A stretch of 51,355 nt of DNA from Opitutales bacterium (GCA_020831525.1 JAFIGH010000031.1:1-51355), one strand, 5' to 3'. Shown: positions 23,572 through 33,445, counted from the stretch's first letter. Translations and numbers: made by a program. The notes: a model not told the origin generated them from the letters alone.

Positions 23572-25427
23572 TCGACCGTCACGGATTTGGCGAGATTGCG
23601 CGGCTTGTCGACGTCGCACCCGCGGGCCACGGCGATGTAGTAGGCGAGGAGCTGGACGGGGACGGTGAAGAGGGAAGGCTGCACGACTTCGGGACTTTCC
23701 GGAAGGTTGATGACGTCGTCGGCAAGGCCGTCGGGAAAGTCTTTGCCGGCGTTGGTGATGGCGATGACGGGTCCATTGCGGGCTTTGATTTCCTGAATAT
23801 TGGAGAGGACTTTCTTGAAGATTTCGCCTTTGGGGGCAAAGGCGACGGTGGGGCATTCCGGGCAGATGAGGGCAATGGGGCCGTGCTTCATCTCGGCGGC
23901 GGGGTAACCTTCGGCGTGGATGTAGGAGATTTCCTTGAGTTTAAGGGCACCTTCAAGGGCGACGGGGAACATGAGCTGCCGTCCGAGGAAGAGAAAGTCG
24001 TTTTTATCGGCGTATTTGTGCGCGATGTGCTCGATTTCCTCGGCGCGGTCGAGGACTTGGCTGATGAGGCCGGGCGTCTTCTGGAGGGCGTTGACGACGC
24101 GGCGACCGTCGGTGAAGCTCATGTCGCGCATGCGCCCGAGGTAGAGGGCGAGCATGGCGGCGATATGGACCTGGGAGGTGAAGGCCTTGGTGGAGGCGAC
24201 GCCGATCTCGGGACCGCTGTGCTGGTAGATACCGCCGTCATTCTCTCGCGCGATGGTGGAGCCGACGGCATTGGTGATGCCGAGAACGCGGTAACCCTTG
24301 CGCATAGCCTCGCGCATGGCTTCGAGGGTATCGATGGTTTCGCCGCTCTGGCTGACGGTGAAAACGAGTGTGTTTTTATCGAGGGGGGCGTTGCGGTAGC
24401 GGAATTCGCTGGCGTATTCGACTTCTACGGGAATGCGCGCGAATCTCTCGATAAGGTATTCTGCGACGAGGCAGGAGTGCCACGCGGTGCCGCAGCCGAG
24501 GAAGACGATACGGTCGATCTGGCGCAGTTCGCGCGGATCGATGTTGAGACCGCCGAACTGCGCGGTGCTGCCGTCCTGGGAGAAGCGCCCGCGCATGGCG
24601 TTTTCGACGGCCATGGGTTGCTCGAAGATCTCTTTGAGCATGAAGTGCGGGTAGTGCCCGAGGTCAGCGTCCTCCACGCTCCAGTCGACTTTGCTGATGA
24701 CGGGATCGATAGAGAGGGAGTCGACGGTGGTGATGGTGAAGTCGTCGCGGTGGAGGTGGACGACTTGGCCGTCGCTGAGATAGACGACATTCTGCGTGCG
24801 CCCGGCGAAGGCCGCGACATCGCTGCCGATCATGTTTTCGCCGTTGCCTACGCCGATGATGAGGGGACTGCCCTTGCGCGCGCCGACGAGTTCGCCGGGG
24901 ACGTCGGCACACATGGCGGCGATCCCGTAGGTGCCCTCGACTTGGATGAGCGCCTGGCGCACGGCCTGAACGAACGCGGCGGAGCAGCCACCACCGTTGT
25001 TCACTGACTCGGCGTCGTAGCAGAAGGCGATAAGGTTGGCGAGGACCTCGGTGTCGGTGTCTGAGCGGAAGGTGACGCCCTTGGCCTCCAGTTCGGATTT
25101 GAGGAAGGCGTAGTTTTCAATGACGCCGTTGTGAACGAGGGCGATCTTGCCGTCCCAGCTGAGGTGGGGGTGGGCGTTTTGTTCGGTTACGCCCCCATGG
25201 GTGGCCCAGCGGGTATGGCTGATGCCCATGCTAGCGCCGCTGTCGCGGATTTGCGCGACCTTCGCGACGACGTCGACGCGGCCCGTTTTCTTCATGACTT
25301 CGATGCCGTTATCGTCGAGCAGTGCCAGCCCGGCGGAATCGTAGCCGCGGTATTCGAGCCGTTTCAGACCCTCGATAAGGATATCCGCTGCTTTGTGCTT
25401 TCCAACATAGCCGACAATGCCACACAT
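23568..25427 (-). CDS. glmS: Glutamine-fructose-6-phosphate aminotransferase (isomerizing)
   Basis: 619 residues from the ATG at 25427, which leaves the nucleophile Cys2 in MCGIVGYVG. The glutaminase half has RWATHGGVTEQNAHPH. The two SIS domains carry CGTAWHSCLVAEYLIE, SQSGETIDT, GPEIGVASTKAFTSQ and ALKLKEISYIHAEGYPAAEMKHGPIAL. The C-terminus ends KSVTVE, as expected. It makes glucosamine-6-phosphate, the entry to peptidoglycan and LPS precursors. It is divergent from glgC with 100 bp between. That gap is too short for a glmS ribozyme and none is visible. Confidence 0.97.
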   Translation of the reverse strand: MCGIVGYVGKHKAADILIEGLKRLEYRGYDSAGLALLDDNGIEVMKKTGRVDVVAKVAQIRDSGASMGISHTRWATHGGVTEQNAHPHLSWDGKIALVHNGVIENYAFLKSELEAKGVTFRSDTDTEVLANLIAFCYDAESVNNGGGCSAAFVQAVRQALIQVEGTYGIAAMCADVPGELVGARKGSPLIIGVGNGENMIGSDVAAFAGRTQNVVYLSDGQVVHLHRDDFTITTVDSLSIDPVISKVDWSVEDADLGHYPHFMLKEIFEQPMAVENAMRGRFSQDGSTAQFGGLNIDPRELRQIDRIVFLGCGTAWHSCLVAEYLIERFARIPVEVEYASEFRYRNAPLDKNTLVFTVSQSGETIDTLEAMREAMRKGYRVLGITNAVGSTIARENDGGIYQHSGPEIGVASTKAFTSQVHIAAMLALYLGRMRDMSFTDGRRVVNALQKTPGLISQVLDRAEEIEHIAHKYADKNDFLFLGRQLMFPVALEGALKLKEISYIHAEGYPAAEMKHGPIALICPECPTVAFAPKGEIFKKVLSNIQEIKARNGPVIAITNAGKDFPDGLADDVINLPESPEVVQPSLFTVPVQLLAYYIAVARGCDVDKPRNLAKSVTVE

Positions 25428-25527
25428 AATGGGTTTGCAAAGCATCACACGGCACCCCATAACGCAAGCTTAGATCCGCGGGTTGCTGTTTGCCGCAATC
25501 CGATTGCTCATTAAACACCGGAGGCCA

Positions 25528-26808
25528 ATGAAATCGAAAGTCATATCCGTTATCATGGGCGGGGGGCGGGGGACGCGCCTGCACCCGCTGACCGCAGAGC
25601 GCTGCAAGCCGGCGGTGCCCCTCGCGGGGAAGTACCGTCTTGTCGACATTCCGATCAGCAACTGCGTGAACTCCGGGCTCAACCAGATCTTCGTGCTGAC
25701 ACAGTTCAATACGGCCTCGCTGCACCGGCACATCCAGGAGAGCTACAAGTTCGACCCCTTCGGCGGCGGATTTGTCGACATCCTCTCTGCGGAACAGACC
25801 ATCCGGGGCGACAGTTGGTACCAGGGCACGGCCGATGCTGTGCGGCAAAACCTCCACCACTTCGGCCTCGGTGACGACGACCTTGTCCTTATCCTCTCGG
25901 GCGACCAACTTTACCAGATGGACTTTCAGGGGCTCCTCGCCCAGCACCGCGAGTCGGGGGCGGAGGTCACGGTCGCGGCGAAGGCCATGAAGACCACCGA
26001 GGTGGCGGGGCTCGGCCTCATGCGCGTGGACGGGGATCTGACGATCAAGGAGTTCGTCGAAAAGCCGACCGATCCGGCGGTCATTGAGGGGTTGGCGGTT
26101 TCGGACGCCATCGCGGAAGATCTCGAGGGGAGCGGCGGCGACCGGTTCGTCCTCGCGAACATGGGGATCTATTGCTTCAACGCCAAGGTGTTGCGCGAGG
26201 CGCTCAACACCGACTACACGGATTTCGGCAAGGAGGTGATCCCCGAATTGCTCGGACGCTGTCGCCTCAACGGCTACGTCTACCAAGGCTACTGGGAGGA
26301 CATCGGAACGGTGCATTCTTTCTTCAACGCCAATCTACAACTCACCGACCCGTTGCCGCCCTTCAACTTTTTCGACGGCGACAACCCGGTCTACAGCCGC
26401 GCGCGTTACCTGCCCGCCTCGAAGATCAACGCCTGCCGCTTCGAACGCTCCATCCTTGCCGACGGCAGCATCGTGAGTGAGTCGGAAATCATCCACTCGG
26501 TCATCGGCGTGCGCTCCATGGTGCGCCGCGGTTCGCGCCTCGCCGATGTTGTCATGATGGGCGGCGACTGGTTTGAAAGCGAGACGGACATGGCGGAAAA
26601 CACGCGTCTCGGCCGCCCGCACCTCGGCGTGGGCGAAGACTGCCGCATTGAGCGGGCGATCATCGACAAAAACGCGCGTATCGGCAACGGCGTTCACCTC
26701 AGCCCGGAGGGTAAGCCCGACATGTTCCACAAGGGCGACATTATGGTGCGCGACGGGGTGCTCATCGTGATGAAGGGAGCGGTCGTCCCCGACGGCACCA
26801 CCCGATGA
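25528..26808 (+). CDS. glgC: Glucose-1-phosphate adenylyltransferase (ADP-glucose pyrophosphorylase)
   Basis: 426 residues from the ATG at 25528, with GGAGG just upstream. GGGRGTRLHPLTAERCKPAVPLAGKYRL is the nucleotide-binding start. DNA-level continuity through SGDQLYQMD (catalytic Asp), KEFVEKP (glucose-1-phosphate site) and the C-terminal left-handed helix (SIVSESEIIHSVIGVRS...) is complete. It makes ADP-glucose for glycogen. No other glg gene is in the window. Divergent from glmS, so two amino- and storage-sugar genes share one short promoter region. Confidence 0.95.
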   Translation: MKSKVISVIMGGGRGTRLHPLTAERCKPAVPLAGKYRLVDIPISNCVNSGLNQIFVLTQFNTASLHRHIQESYKFDPFGGGFVDILSAEQTIRGDSWYQGTADAVRQNLHHFGLGDDDLVLILSGDQLYQMDFQGLLAQHRESGAEVTVAAKAMKTTEVAGLGLMRVDGDLTIKEFVEKPTDPAVIEGLAVSDAIAEDLEGSGGDRFVLANMGIYCFNAKVLREALNTDYTDFGKEVIPELLGRCRLNGYVYQGYWEDIGTVHSFFNANLQLTDPLPPFNFFDGDNPVYSRARYLPASKINACRFERSILADGSIVSESEIIHSVIGVRSMVRRGSRLADVVMMGGDWFESETDMAENTRLGRPHLGVGEDCRIERAIIDKNARIGNGVHLSPEGKPDMFHKGDIMVRDGVLIVMKGAVVPDGTTR

Positions 26809-26938
26809 ACGCGGGCCGGTGAACTTTACGCAAACTTGACAGAGCCCGCTCACCCGTTCTTTTCATCGCCCTGAGTGGTGGAGTTTCCGGCCACGGCGCG
26901 AAGGAAACGTTTCTGCCGCCGCCGCGGGGATTCCCTTC

Positions 26939-28537
26939 ATGGCAACTCAACTCGCGCGGATACTCCCGCACAACCACCGGCGCATGCCGTTCTTAGGCGA
27001 CACAAGCAACTTCTACTTTATGACCTACCCGGTGCTCGCCGGGGCGCTTGTCCTTGCGGTCTTCGCGGCCTTCTACTTCTGGCGGCGCATCCGCGCGCTG
27101 CGGTCCGAGGCGGAAGAGCGTGTGGCCCTTGCGCGGCGGGAGGCGAAAGTCTCCGTCGATGCGGAGCGCTCCCGTATACAGCTCGACTACGAGAAGAAGC
27201 GCCTTGAGTTGGAGCGGGAGTTCAGCGACCGCCGGTCCCAGCTGGAGCAAAAGGAGGACGAGGCCCTATCCGCCCTCCTCAACACCGAGAGAGAGCGCGA
27301 CGCCCTCGAGAAAAAGCGGGAGAGTTACGGAAAGGAACTCGAAGCCGTCGAAGCCCGAGAATCCGAGCTGCGCGGCCTCACGCGGGACTACCGCCGCCGC
27401 CTCGAATCCATTTCCACCCTGTCGACCGAGGCCATCCACGAGGCCCTCCGGCGGGAAGTCCGCAACGAATGTGCGGAAGAACTGCGCGAACTGCGCGCGG
27501 AAATCCTCAGCGAGTCGGAAAAGGAGATCGAAGAAAACGCCAAGCGCACCCTCCTCGCCTCCATGCAGCGCCTCGCCTCGCGCCCGTTGCACGACATCAC
27601 GGCGACCATCGTGAGCCTGCCGAGCGACGATATGAAGGGTCGCATCATCGGCCGGGAGGGCCGCAACATCAAGTCCTTCGAATCCGTCACCGGCACCACG
27701 CTGCTTATCGACGAAACACCCGATAGCGTCCTCATCTCCTCCTTCGATCCGGTGCGCCGCGAAGTCGCGCGCATCGCTCTCGAAGCCCTCGTCAAGGACG
27801 GCCGCATCCACCCCGCCTCCATTGAGGAAGCCGTGCGCGCCGCCGAGGACGAAGTGAAACAGAGCGTCATCCACATCGGCGAAGACGCCCTGCGCCGCCT
27901 GCGTCTTACGCGCGTGCCGCCCGAGGTCCTCGGGGCCGTGGGCAAGCTGCGCTACCGCCTCTCCAACAACCAGAACTCCCTCGACCACTCCATCGAGGTC
28001 GCCAACCTCTCCGCCCTCATCGCCTCCGAGCTGGGGCTCGACACCGAACTCGCCAAGCGGGCCGGCCTCTTCCACGACATCGGCAAAGTGCTCAACGAGG
28101 AATACACCGGCAGCCACGCCGTCGCCGGGGCCAACTTTCTCAAGCGCTTTGGCTCGGAAGATCCGCGCGTCCTCAACGCCATCGCCGCGCACCATGAGGA
28201 AGTTCAGCCGGAGAGTCCCTACGCCCCGCTCCTCATCGTCGCCGACAGCCTCTCCGCCCTCCGCCCGGGGGCACGTGCGGAGAGCATCGACAGTTACATC
28301 CAGCGCGTGCGCAACCTCGAGGACATCGCCCGCTCCTTCGCCGGAGTGAACGATGCCTACGCCATCCAGGCGGGCCGCGAAATACGCGTCATTGTCTCCC
28401 CCGCCGAAGTCAACGACACAGAGGCCCGCCAGCTCGCCCGCGACATCCGCCGCCGCATCGAAGAAGAACTCCAATACCCCGGCACTATCCGCGTCACCGT
28501 CATCCGCGAGTCACGCGTCCAGGAAACCGCGCGCTGA
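26939..28537 (+). CDS. rny: Ribonuclease Y
   Basis: 532 residues. A membrane helix (about 29-50, [20 protein letters not shown]) is followed by a long coiled coil (about 55-205). The KH domain has [15 protein letters not shown] (about 234), and the HD domain has [13 protein letters not shown] and LFHDIGK (about 378). The conserved C-terminus is [12 protein letters not shown]. This is the endoribonuclease that starts mRNA decay in many bacteria lacking or complementing RNase E. The start may be ATG 26939, 26984 or 27020; the later ones place the helix at the N-terminus as is usual. A TTGACA at 26836-26841 could be its -35 box. Confidence 0.95.
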   Translation: MATQLARILPHNHRRMPFLGDTSNFYFMTYPVLAGALVLAVFAAFYFWRRIRALRSEAEERVALARREAKVSVDAERSRIQLDYEKKRLELEREFSDRRSQLEQKEDEALSALLNTERERDALEKKRESYGKELEAVEARESELRGLTRDYRRRLESISTLSTEAIHEALRREVRNECAEELRELRAEILSESEKEIEENAKRTLLASMQRLASRPLHDITATIVSLPSDDMKGRIIGREGRNIKSFESVTGTTLLIDETPDSVLISSFDPVRREVARIALEALVKDGRIHPASIEEAVRAAEDEVKQSVIHIGEDALRRLRLTRVPPEVLGAVGKLRYRLSNNQNSLDHSIEVANLSALIASELGLDTELAKRAGLFHDIGKVLNEEYTGSHAVAGANFLKRFGSEDPRVLNAIAAHHEEVQPESPYAPLLIVADSLSALRPGARAESIDSYIQRVRNLEDIARSFAGVNDAYAIQAGREIRVIVSPAEVNDTEARQLARDIRRRIEEELQYPGTIRVTVIRESRVQETAR

Positions 28538-28576
28538 GCGGAGCGCCGTGCGCGTCCGCGTTTCCGATCGAGTTTC

Positions 28577-29149
28577 TCACGACCCCGGTTTGACGGCCGG
28601 GATATTGCGGAGTGCGGGGGGAAGTCTCGCGGGGTCGTAGGTGGGGAAGTTCATTTCGAGGAGGGAGACGAGGGGGGCTTCGAAGCGGGCTTCGCCGGCG
28701 CTGCGGTCGACGAGGACGGCGACGGCGGCGACGATGCCCCCGCGGCTGTCGACGAGGTCGACGGTCTCGCGCACGCGCCCGCCGCGGGTGATAACGTCTT
28801 CGACGATGAGGACGCGCTCGCCGTTGGCGATGCGGAAGTTTCGGCGGAGGGCGAGGCAGTCGTTGTCTTTTTCGGCGAAGATGTAGCGTTTGCCCAACTG
28901 GCGGGCGACTTCCTGGCCGATGACGAGCCCGCCCATGGCAGGGGCGATAACGGTGTCGCAATCAATATCGGCGGGGAGTTTGGCGATGAGCATTTCGGCG
29001 AGACGCTTGACATGGCCGAGGTGCTCGCACACTCGCGCGCATTGAAAGAAGTGGCCGGAGCGCAGGCCGGAGCGCAGGATGAAGTGTCCCTCAAGGAGGG
29101 CGCCGGTTTCGCGGAAAATGTCGAGGACCTCAGCGTCGGTTTGTGCCAT
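28577..29149 (-). CDS. pyrE: Orotate phosphoribosyltransferase
   Basis: 190 residues. LRSGLRSGHFFQC at the start, GGLVIGQEVARQLG, the FAEKD flexible-loop region and the PRPP-binding motif VLIVEDVITRGG (113-124) identify the pyrimidine pathway enzyme that joins orotate to PRPP. The length is normal for the PyrE group close to that of archaea and deep bacteria. Convergent with rny (39 bp between the stops) and 101 bp downstream of the threonine aldolase gene on the same strand; the two may be cotranscribed, though they have no pathway link. Confidence 0.93.
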   Translation of the reverse strand: MAQTDAEVLDIFRETGALLEGHFILRSGLRSGHFFQCARVCEHLGHVKRLAEMLIAKLPADIDCDTVIAPAMGGLVIGQEVARQLGKRYIFAEKDNDCLALRRNFRIANGERVLIVEDVITRGGRVRETVDLVDSRGGIVAAVAVLVDRSAGEARFEAPLVSLLEMNFPTYDPARLPPALRNIPAVKPGS

Positions 29150-29250
29150 GCCCCCAAGACCCAACGGATTTTCCTGCTTAGGCAACGGGAAAACGCGAGT
29201 TCGCGTTCGGTGCCTTTGTCTCCGAGGTCCATGGGACTGGGGCGGGGCGC

Positions 29251-30330
29251 TCAGTGGCGCATGACGGGAATTTCGGCGGAGTGGTCTTCGCCCGAGGCGG
29301 CGACTTCGGTGAGGTCGGCGAGGAAGGCATCGATGTCCTCGGCGCGCGTATCCCAGCTGCACATGAGGCGGCAGCCGCCGGCGGCGATGAAGTCGTAGAA
29401 GGCCCAGCCGCGGGCGTAGAGGCCGGTGATGATCGCATCGTCCCAGCGCACGAAGACGCTGTTGGCCTCGCGCGGGAAGAGGACGGTGCCGATGCCGAGG
29501 TGCCGGATGCCGTCTTCGAGGCGGGCGGCGGCGGCGTTGGCGGCGGCGGCGTGGCGCAGCCAAGCACCGTCTTTGAGGACGCCGAGCCACGGCGCGCTGA
29601 GGTAGCGCATCTTGGAGGCGAGCTGGCCGGCCTGCTTGCAGCGGTATTCAAACTCAGCGGCGAGGCGCTTGTCGAAAAAGACGATGGCTTCGCCGAGCAT
29701 CATGCCGTTCTTGGTGCCGCCGAAGCAGAGGACGTCGACGCCCGCCCGCCACGTGATGTCCTTGGGCGCGCAGCCGAGGGAGACGACGGCGTTGGCAAAG
29801 CGCGCGCCGTCCATGTGCATTTTCAGGCCGAGACCGTGGGTGATGGCGCCGAGTTCGCGGAGAGCGTCGGGCCGGTAGACGGTGCCGACCTCGGTGGCCT
29901 GCGTGAGACTGAGGACGCGCGGCTTGGGAAAGTGCAGGTCGGAGCGGCGGTGGACGATGGACTCGACGGCGTCGGGCGGGACGCGCCCGTGGTCGCCGGG
30001 AGCGAGGAGGATTTTGGAGCCGCCGCTGTAGAACTCGGGTGCGCCGCATTCGTCGGTCTCGATGTGTGCGAGTTCGTGGCAGATGACGCTGTGGTAGCTG
30101 CGGCAGAGGCTGGCGAGGGCGAGGGAGTTGGCGGCGGTGCCGTTGAAGGCGAAGAAGACCTCGCAGTCAGTCTCGAAGATTTCGCGGAAGCGCTCACAGG
30201 CGCGGGCGGTGTGGCCGTCGTTGCCGTAGGCGGCGGAGTGGTCGTGGCGCGCCGCTTCGAGGGCCTCCCATGCTTCCGGGCAGATACCGGCGTTGTTGTC
30301 GCTGGCGAAGTTGCGCGCGCGCTCGTTCAT
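29251..30330 (-). CDS. ltaE: Low-specificity L-threonine aldolase
   Basis: 359 residues, fold type I PLP enzyme. FASDNNAGICPEAWEAL near the start, AFNGTAANSLAL, ECGAPEFYSGG, LSLTQATEVGTVY, and the PLP lysine in CFGGTKNGMMLGEA. MHMDGARFANA is the conserved aspartate region. It cleaves threonine or allo-threonine to glycine and acetaldehyde. The group is the YxEVG variant common in Alphaproteobacteria and Verrucomicrobia rather than the E. coli form, so stereospecificity is not predicted. Confidence 0.9.
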   Translation of the reverse strand: MNERARNFASDNNAGICPEAWEALEAARHDHSAAYGNDGHTARACERFREIFETDCEVFFAFNGTAANSLALASLCRSYHSVICHELAHIETDECGAPEFYSGGSKILLAPGDHGRVPPDAVESIVHRRSDLHFPKPRVLSLTQATEVGTVYRPDALRELGAITHGLGLKMHMDGARFANAVVSLGCAPKDITWRAGVDVLCFGGTKNGMMLGEAIVFFDKRLAAEFEYRCKQAGQLASKMRYLSAPWLGVLKDGAWLRHAAAANAAAARLEDGIRHLGIGTVLFPREANSVFVRWDDAIITGLYARGWAFYDFIAAGGCRLMCSWDTRAEDIDAFLADLTEVAASGEDHSAEIPVMRH

Positions 30331-30600
30331 GGGCAGAACTGTGGGGCACCGTTCGCGGCGGTCAACTCCGCGGGTAAACCGGGGGCCCTTCGATTTAGCC
30401 GTTCTGTTTGTAAGGACGTGTTAAAACCGTTTTCCAGCAGAGGTTTTTTTCACCGACGTATTGCAGTTTTTCCGTGCGACAGGGTTAATCATAGCGTGAA
30501 TGTGAAATACCGAGCCTTCGTTTTACCAGTTCGACGACCGCCGGGGACCGCGCGTTACCCGGCCAATACGGGATTGCGTGCGCGCGTGTAGACTGCGTGG
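30331..30600. other. Divergent intergenic region, ltaE / receiver protein
   Basis: 270 bp without a gene. It includes a weak plus-strand terminator-like element (AAAACC 30423-30428, GGTTTT 30442-30447, T-run to 30450) for which no upstream plus-strand gene exists. The rest presumably holds the two divergent promoters; none is clear. Confidence 0.4.
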
Positions 30601-31728
30601 ATGGAGCGGACAATGCCTAAGGTATTAGTAGTCGACGACGCGAAGGGCGTCCACGAGATGATGGCCACGCTCTTTACGACCATGGATGTGGAGGCGATTC
30701 ACGCAACGTCGGCCACAGAGGCGCTGGAGGTTTTCAAACGTGAGAAAGTCGATGTGGTGCTCACCGATGTGCGCATGGAGCGTATCGACGGCATCACCTT
30801 TCTGCGCAAGCTGAAGAAGGTCGACGACGCCGCCGTTGTGATCGTGATGACGGCCTTCGACCGCAAGGAGGATATCCTTGCCGCGCTTAAACTCGGGGCC
30901 TTCGATTTTTTTATCAAACCGTTCTCTGTCAATGACTTCAAAGACAGTCTCGCCCGTGCCTTCGAGGAGCGGGAGCGGCGCGACGCCGCCCTCGGCGGAG
31001 AGAATGCGGAGGCCCTCGCTTTACTGCGCGGGCAGCTGGAGGAAAAGGAAGCCGCGCTGAAGGCACGTGAAGAGGCGCTCGCTGCCGCCGAGAAGGCGGG
31101 CGGAAGCGGCGGCGGAAAAGGAAAGGAGGGAGACAGCGGCTCACTCAAACGGGTGCTCGCGGCGCGCGAAAAAGCGGTGGAAGAGGCCGAGGCCGCCGTG
31201 GCAAAGGCCCAGGCAGAAATCGAGCGGAAGCTCCTCGCGATTGACGACTTTTCTTCCTTCGACGGCAGCGCGCCCGCCCCGAAGGCGGCTCCGCCGCCGG
31301 AACCGGTGTCAAAACCGTCCGCGCATGGCGACGAAAGCGCAAGGCTTCAGGCCCTCGCCGAGCGCGAGGTATTGCTCGCCGAACGGGAGGCCTATCTGGA
31401 GCAGAGCGAAAACGCGCTCTTCGAGAAAGGCCAGTCGCTCCAGGAACTGGAGACCGAACTGGAGCACATGCGGGATCATCTGGAGTCGCAGGGTGCGAAA
31501 AGCGGCCCCGCGCCGGTTTCCAAGGAAGCCGCGGCGGAGATCGAGGCGGAGAAAGCCGAACTCGCCGCAAAAGCCCGCGACCTCGAAAAGCGCGAGCGTG
31601 AGTTGAAGGACGGGCTTGCCACCCTCGCGAAACGGGAGAAGCAGCTCGCCCGCAGCGAGGCACTCGTTCGCGCCCGCGAGAAGTACCTCGAAGCGAGCGA
31701 GAGCATCCTGTTTGAAAAAGAGGATTGA
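30601..31728 (+). CDS. Response regulator receiver with long coiled-coil output
   Basis: 375 residues. Residues 6-122 are a complete receiver (acidic pair VVDD at 11-13, phospho-acceptor Asp56 in LTDVRM, Thr84, Lys106 in IKPF). Everything after about 123 is charged heptad-like helix (EEKEAALKAREEALAAAEKA, AEREVLLAEREAYLEQSENA...), broken by Gly-rich (about 167-175) and Pro-rich (about 223-240) linkers. REYLEASESILFE-type repeats recur (AYLEQSENALFEKGQ and KYLEASESILFEKED). No DNA-binding or enzymatic domain, so the output is probably protein-protein or filament assembly. No kinase gene is adjacent. The rimB homologue starts 36 bp downstream. Confidence 0.82.
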   Translation: MERTMPKVLVVDDAKGVHEMMATLFTTMDVEAIHATSATEALEVFKREKVDVVLTDVRMERIDGITFLRKLKKVDDAAVVIVMTAFDRKEDILAALKLGAFDFFIKPFSVNDFKDSLARAFEERERRDAALGGENAEALALLRGQLEEKEAALKAREEALAAAEKAGGSGGGKGKEGDSGSLKRVLAAREKAVEEAEAAVAKAQAEIERKLLAIDDFSSFDGSAPAPKAAPPPEPVSKPSAHGDESARLQALAEREVLLAEREAYLEQSENALFEKGQSLQELETELEHMRDHLESQGAKSGPAPVSKEAAAEIEAEKAELAAKARDLEKRERELKDGLATLAKREKQLARSEALVRAREKYLEASESILFEKED

Positions 31729-31763
31729 AACGGAGCCCGCTCCGGCATCTCTAGTTTCCGCGC

Positions 31764-32225
31764 ATGACCGGTCACGTGACCATTGGTTGGAAGGAAAGCA
31801 TCGCATTGCCCGGCTGGGGAATCGATGCCATGACGGCGAAGCTCGACACGGGCGCGCGGGGCTCGGCAATCGACGTTGCCCGGATCGAGATGCTCGACGG
31901 CAACCGCGTGCGGTTCGACGTCATCCTCGACCGCGGAGCGGCCACCCGTTTCCGCACGGTGGAGGCGGAGATCGCGGGCGAGGTGCGGGTCCGCTCAAGC
32001 AACGGCATCATGCAGCGGCGCGTGCGCGTGCGCACTGGTGTCTTGCTCGGCGGTGTGCTGAAGGAGACGGAGTTTTCCCTCGTCTCGCGCAAGCGCATGA
32101 TCCACCGTGTCCTCCTCGGGCGCCGGTTCATGGGCGGGACGTTTTTCGTCGACAGCTCCCGGCGCTACGTCCTCGGCAAGCCGACGGCGGCGAAGAACAA
32201 AGCGAAGACTCGAAAACATCCATGA
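31764..32225 (+). CDS. RimB-like retropepsin-fold protein ("ATP-dependent zinc protease" family, PF05618)
   Basis: 153 residues. IGWKESIALPGWGIDAMTAKLDTGARGSAIDV contains the D-T-G-A aspartic-protease-like motif (Asp28). SLVSRKRMIHRVLLGRRFMGG matches the family's end region (xxRxxMxxPxLLGRxFL). Homologues are found beside rimK and are thought to act with it in C-terminal glutamate addition and removal. The database label as an ATP-dependent zinc protease is historical. The stop overlaps the rimK start (ATGA at 32222-32225). Confidence 0.85.
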   Translation: MTGHVTIGWKESIALPGWGIDAMTAKLDTGARGSAIDVARIEMLDGNRVRFDVILDRGAATRFRTVEAEIAGEVRVRSSNGIMQRRVRVRTGVLLGGVLKETEFSLVSRKRMIHRVLLGRRFMGGTFFVDSSRRYVLGKPTAAKNKAKTRKHP

Positions 32226-33445
32226 GCCCGACCCAGAAAACAGCGGCCCGCGAGCCGATGAAGCTCGCCGTCCTTTCGCGTAACGCGCGCCTGTACAGCA
32301 CGCGGCGGCTCGTGGAGGCGGCCCGCGTGCGCGGCCACAGTTGCCGCGTCTTCGACACCCTGCGCTTCGGCATGTTTGTCGAGCACGCGAACCCGCAGTT
32401 GACCTACCGGGGCAAGGGGTTTGGCGGAGTGGACGCGATTATTCCGCGCATCGGTGCGTCGATCAGCTTTTTTGGCGCGGCCATTGTGCGGCAGTTCGAG
32501 CAAATGGGGGTGTTTACGCCCAATTCGGCGACGAGCATCAGCACCTCACGCGACAAGCTTCGGTCGCTCCAGGTGCTCAGCCGTCACGATATCGGCATAG
32601 CCGCGAGCGCGTTTGTGCGCGACAAACGCGACGTGCTCCCGGCCATCACGCGGGTGGGCGGAGCGCCTGTGATTATCAAACTCCTCGAGGGCACGCAAGG
32701 TGTCGGCGTGATCCTCGCCGACACGGAAAAAATCGCCGAGACGATCATCGAAACGCTCCAGTCGACGCAGCAGAACGTGCTCATCCAAAAGTTCGTGAAG
32801 GAGTCCAAGGGGCGCGACATCCGTGCGCTCGTCGTCGGAGACCGGGTGGTGGCGGCCATGCGCCGCCGTGCCATGGGGAGCGAGTTCCGCAGCAATGTCC
32901 ACCGCGGGGGTACGACCGAGGCGGTGGAGCTGCCCGACAGCTACGTGCGCACCGCCGTGCGCGCCGCGCAGATCATCGGCCTGCGCGTGGCCGGTGTCGA
33001 CATGCTCGAAGGCAGCGAGGGACCGGTCATCATGGAGGTCAATTCTTCACCGGGTATCGAAGGTATCGAGAAAAGCACCGGCATCGATGTGGCGGGCGAG
33101 ATCGTCGACTACATCGCGGAACATGCCCGCTTCAGTGACATCGATCTGCGTGAGCGGCTCAGTTTCGCGCGGGGCTTCCTCGTCGCCGAGTTCAGCCTCG
33201 CCGCCGATTCACCGCTCAATGGCCTGAGCCTTGCCGATTCCGGCCTGCGCGAGCGCGGCATCGTTGTCATGAGCATCAACCGGCAGGGTCAGCATTATCC
33301 CGTGCCGCAGGGAAGTGACCGCCTGCAGGCGGGGGACGTCCTCCTCTGCTACGGCCCCAAGCTTTCGCTGCGCGAGTTCCTCCCCACGCTGCACTCCAAA
33401 CGTGTCGGGCGCCGCCGCAAAACCCCGAAACCGAAAGCCCCTTGA
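32222..33445 (+). CDS. rimK: RimK-type ATP-grasp glutamate ligase with C-terminal RCK_C-like domain
   Basis: 407 residues. Residues 13-105 are the RimK N-domain (KLAVLSRNARLYSTRRLVEA). The ATP-grasp part spans about 106-305 with VIIKLLEGTQGVGVILADT, DIRALVVGDRVVAAMRR, the magnesium motif IMEVNSSPG (269-277) and a terminal IEGIEKSTGID. The ligase normally ends about there. Here about 100 residues more follow, of which 318-385 (FLVAEFSLAADSPLNGLSLA, a middle strand with GIVVMSINRQG, then PQGSDRLQAGDVLLCYG) fit the TrkA-C/RCK_C pattern, a small ligand-binding dimerisation domain. Likely substrate: ribosomal protein S6 or another protein tail. Start and stop both overlap the neighbours. Confidence 0.85.
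   Translation: MSPTQKTAAREPMKLAVLSRNARLYSTRRLVEAARVRGHSCRVFDTLRFGMFVEHANPQLTYRGKGFGGVDAIIPRIGASISFFGAAIVRQFEQMGVFTPNSATSISTSRDKLRSLQVLSRHDIGIAASAFVRDKRDVLPAITRVGGAPVIIKLLEGTQGVGVILADTEKIAETIIETLQSTQQNVLIQKFVKESKGRDIRALVVGDRVVAAMRRRAMGSEFRSNVHRGGTTEAVELPDSYVRTAVRAAQIIGLRVAGVDMLEGSEGPVIMEVNSSPGIEGIEKSTGIDVAGEIVDYIAEHARFSDIDLRERLSFARGFLVAEFSLAADSPLNGLSLADSGLRERGIVVMSINRQGQHYPVPQGSDRLQAGDVLLCYGPKLSLREFLPTLHSKRVGRRRKTPKPKAP

Noticed and set aside
23883-25007. Frame opposite glmS
   Set aside because: Acidic Gly/Val-rich mirror of a conserved enzyme.
25428-25527. glmS ribozyme
   Set aside because: Only 100 bp separate glmS from divergent glgC; the sequence has no ribozyme core that I can see.
27266-28474. 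402-codon frame opposite RNase Y
   Set aside because: Same reason; RNase Y is complete on the other strand.
30423-30450. Intrinsic terminator in the ltaE/receiver gap
   Set aside because: The stem is only 6 AT-rich base pairs with a 13-nt loop, and no plus-strand gene ends upstream.
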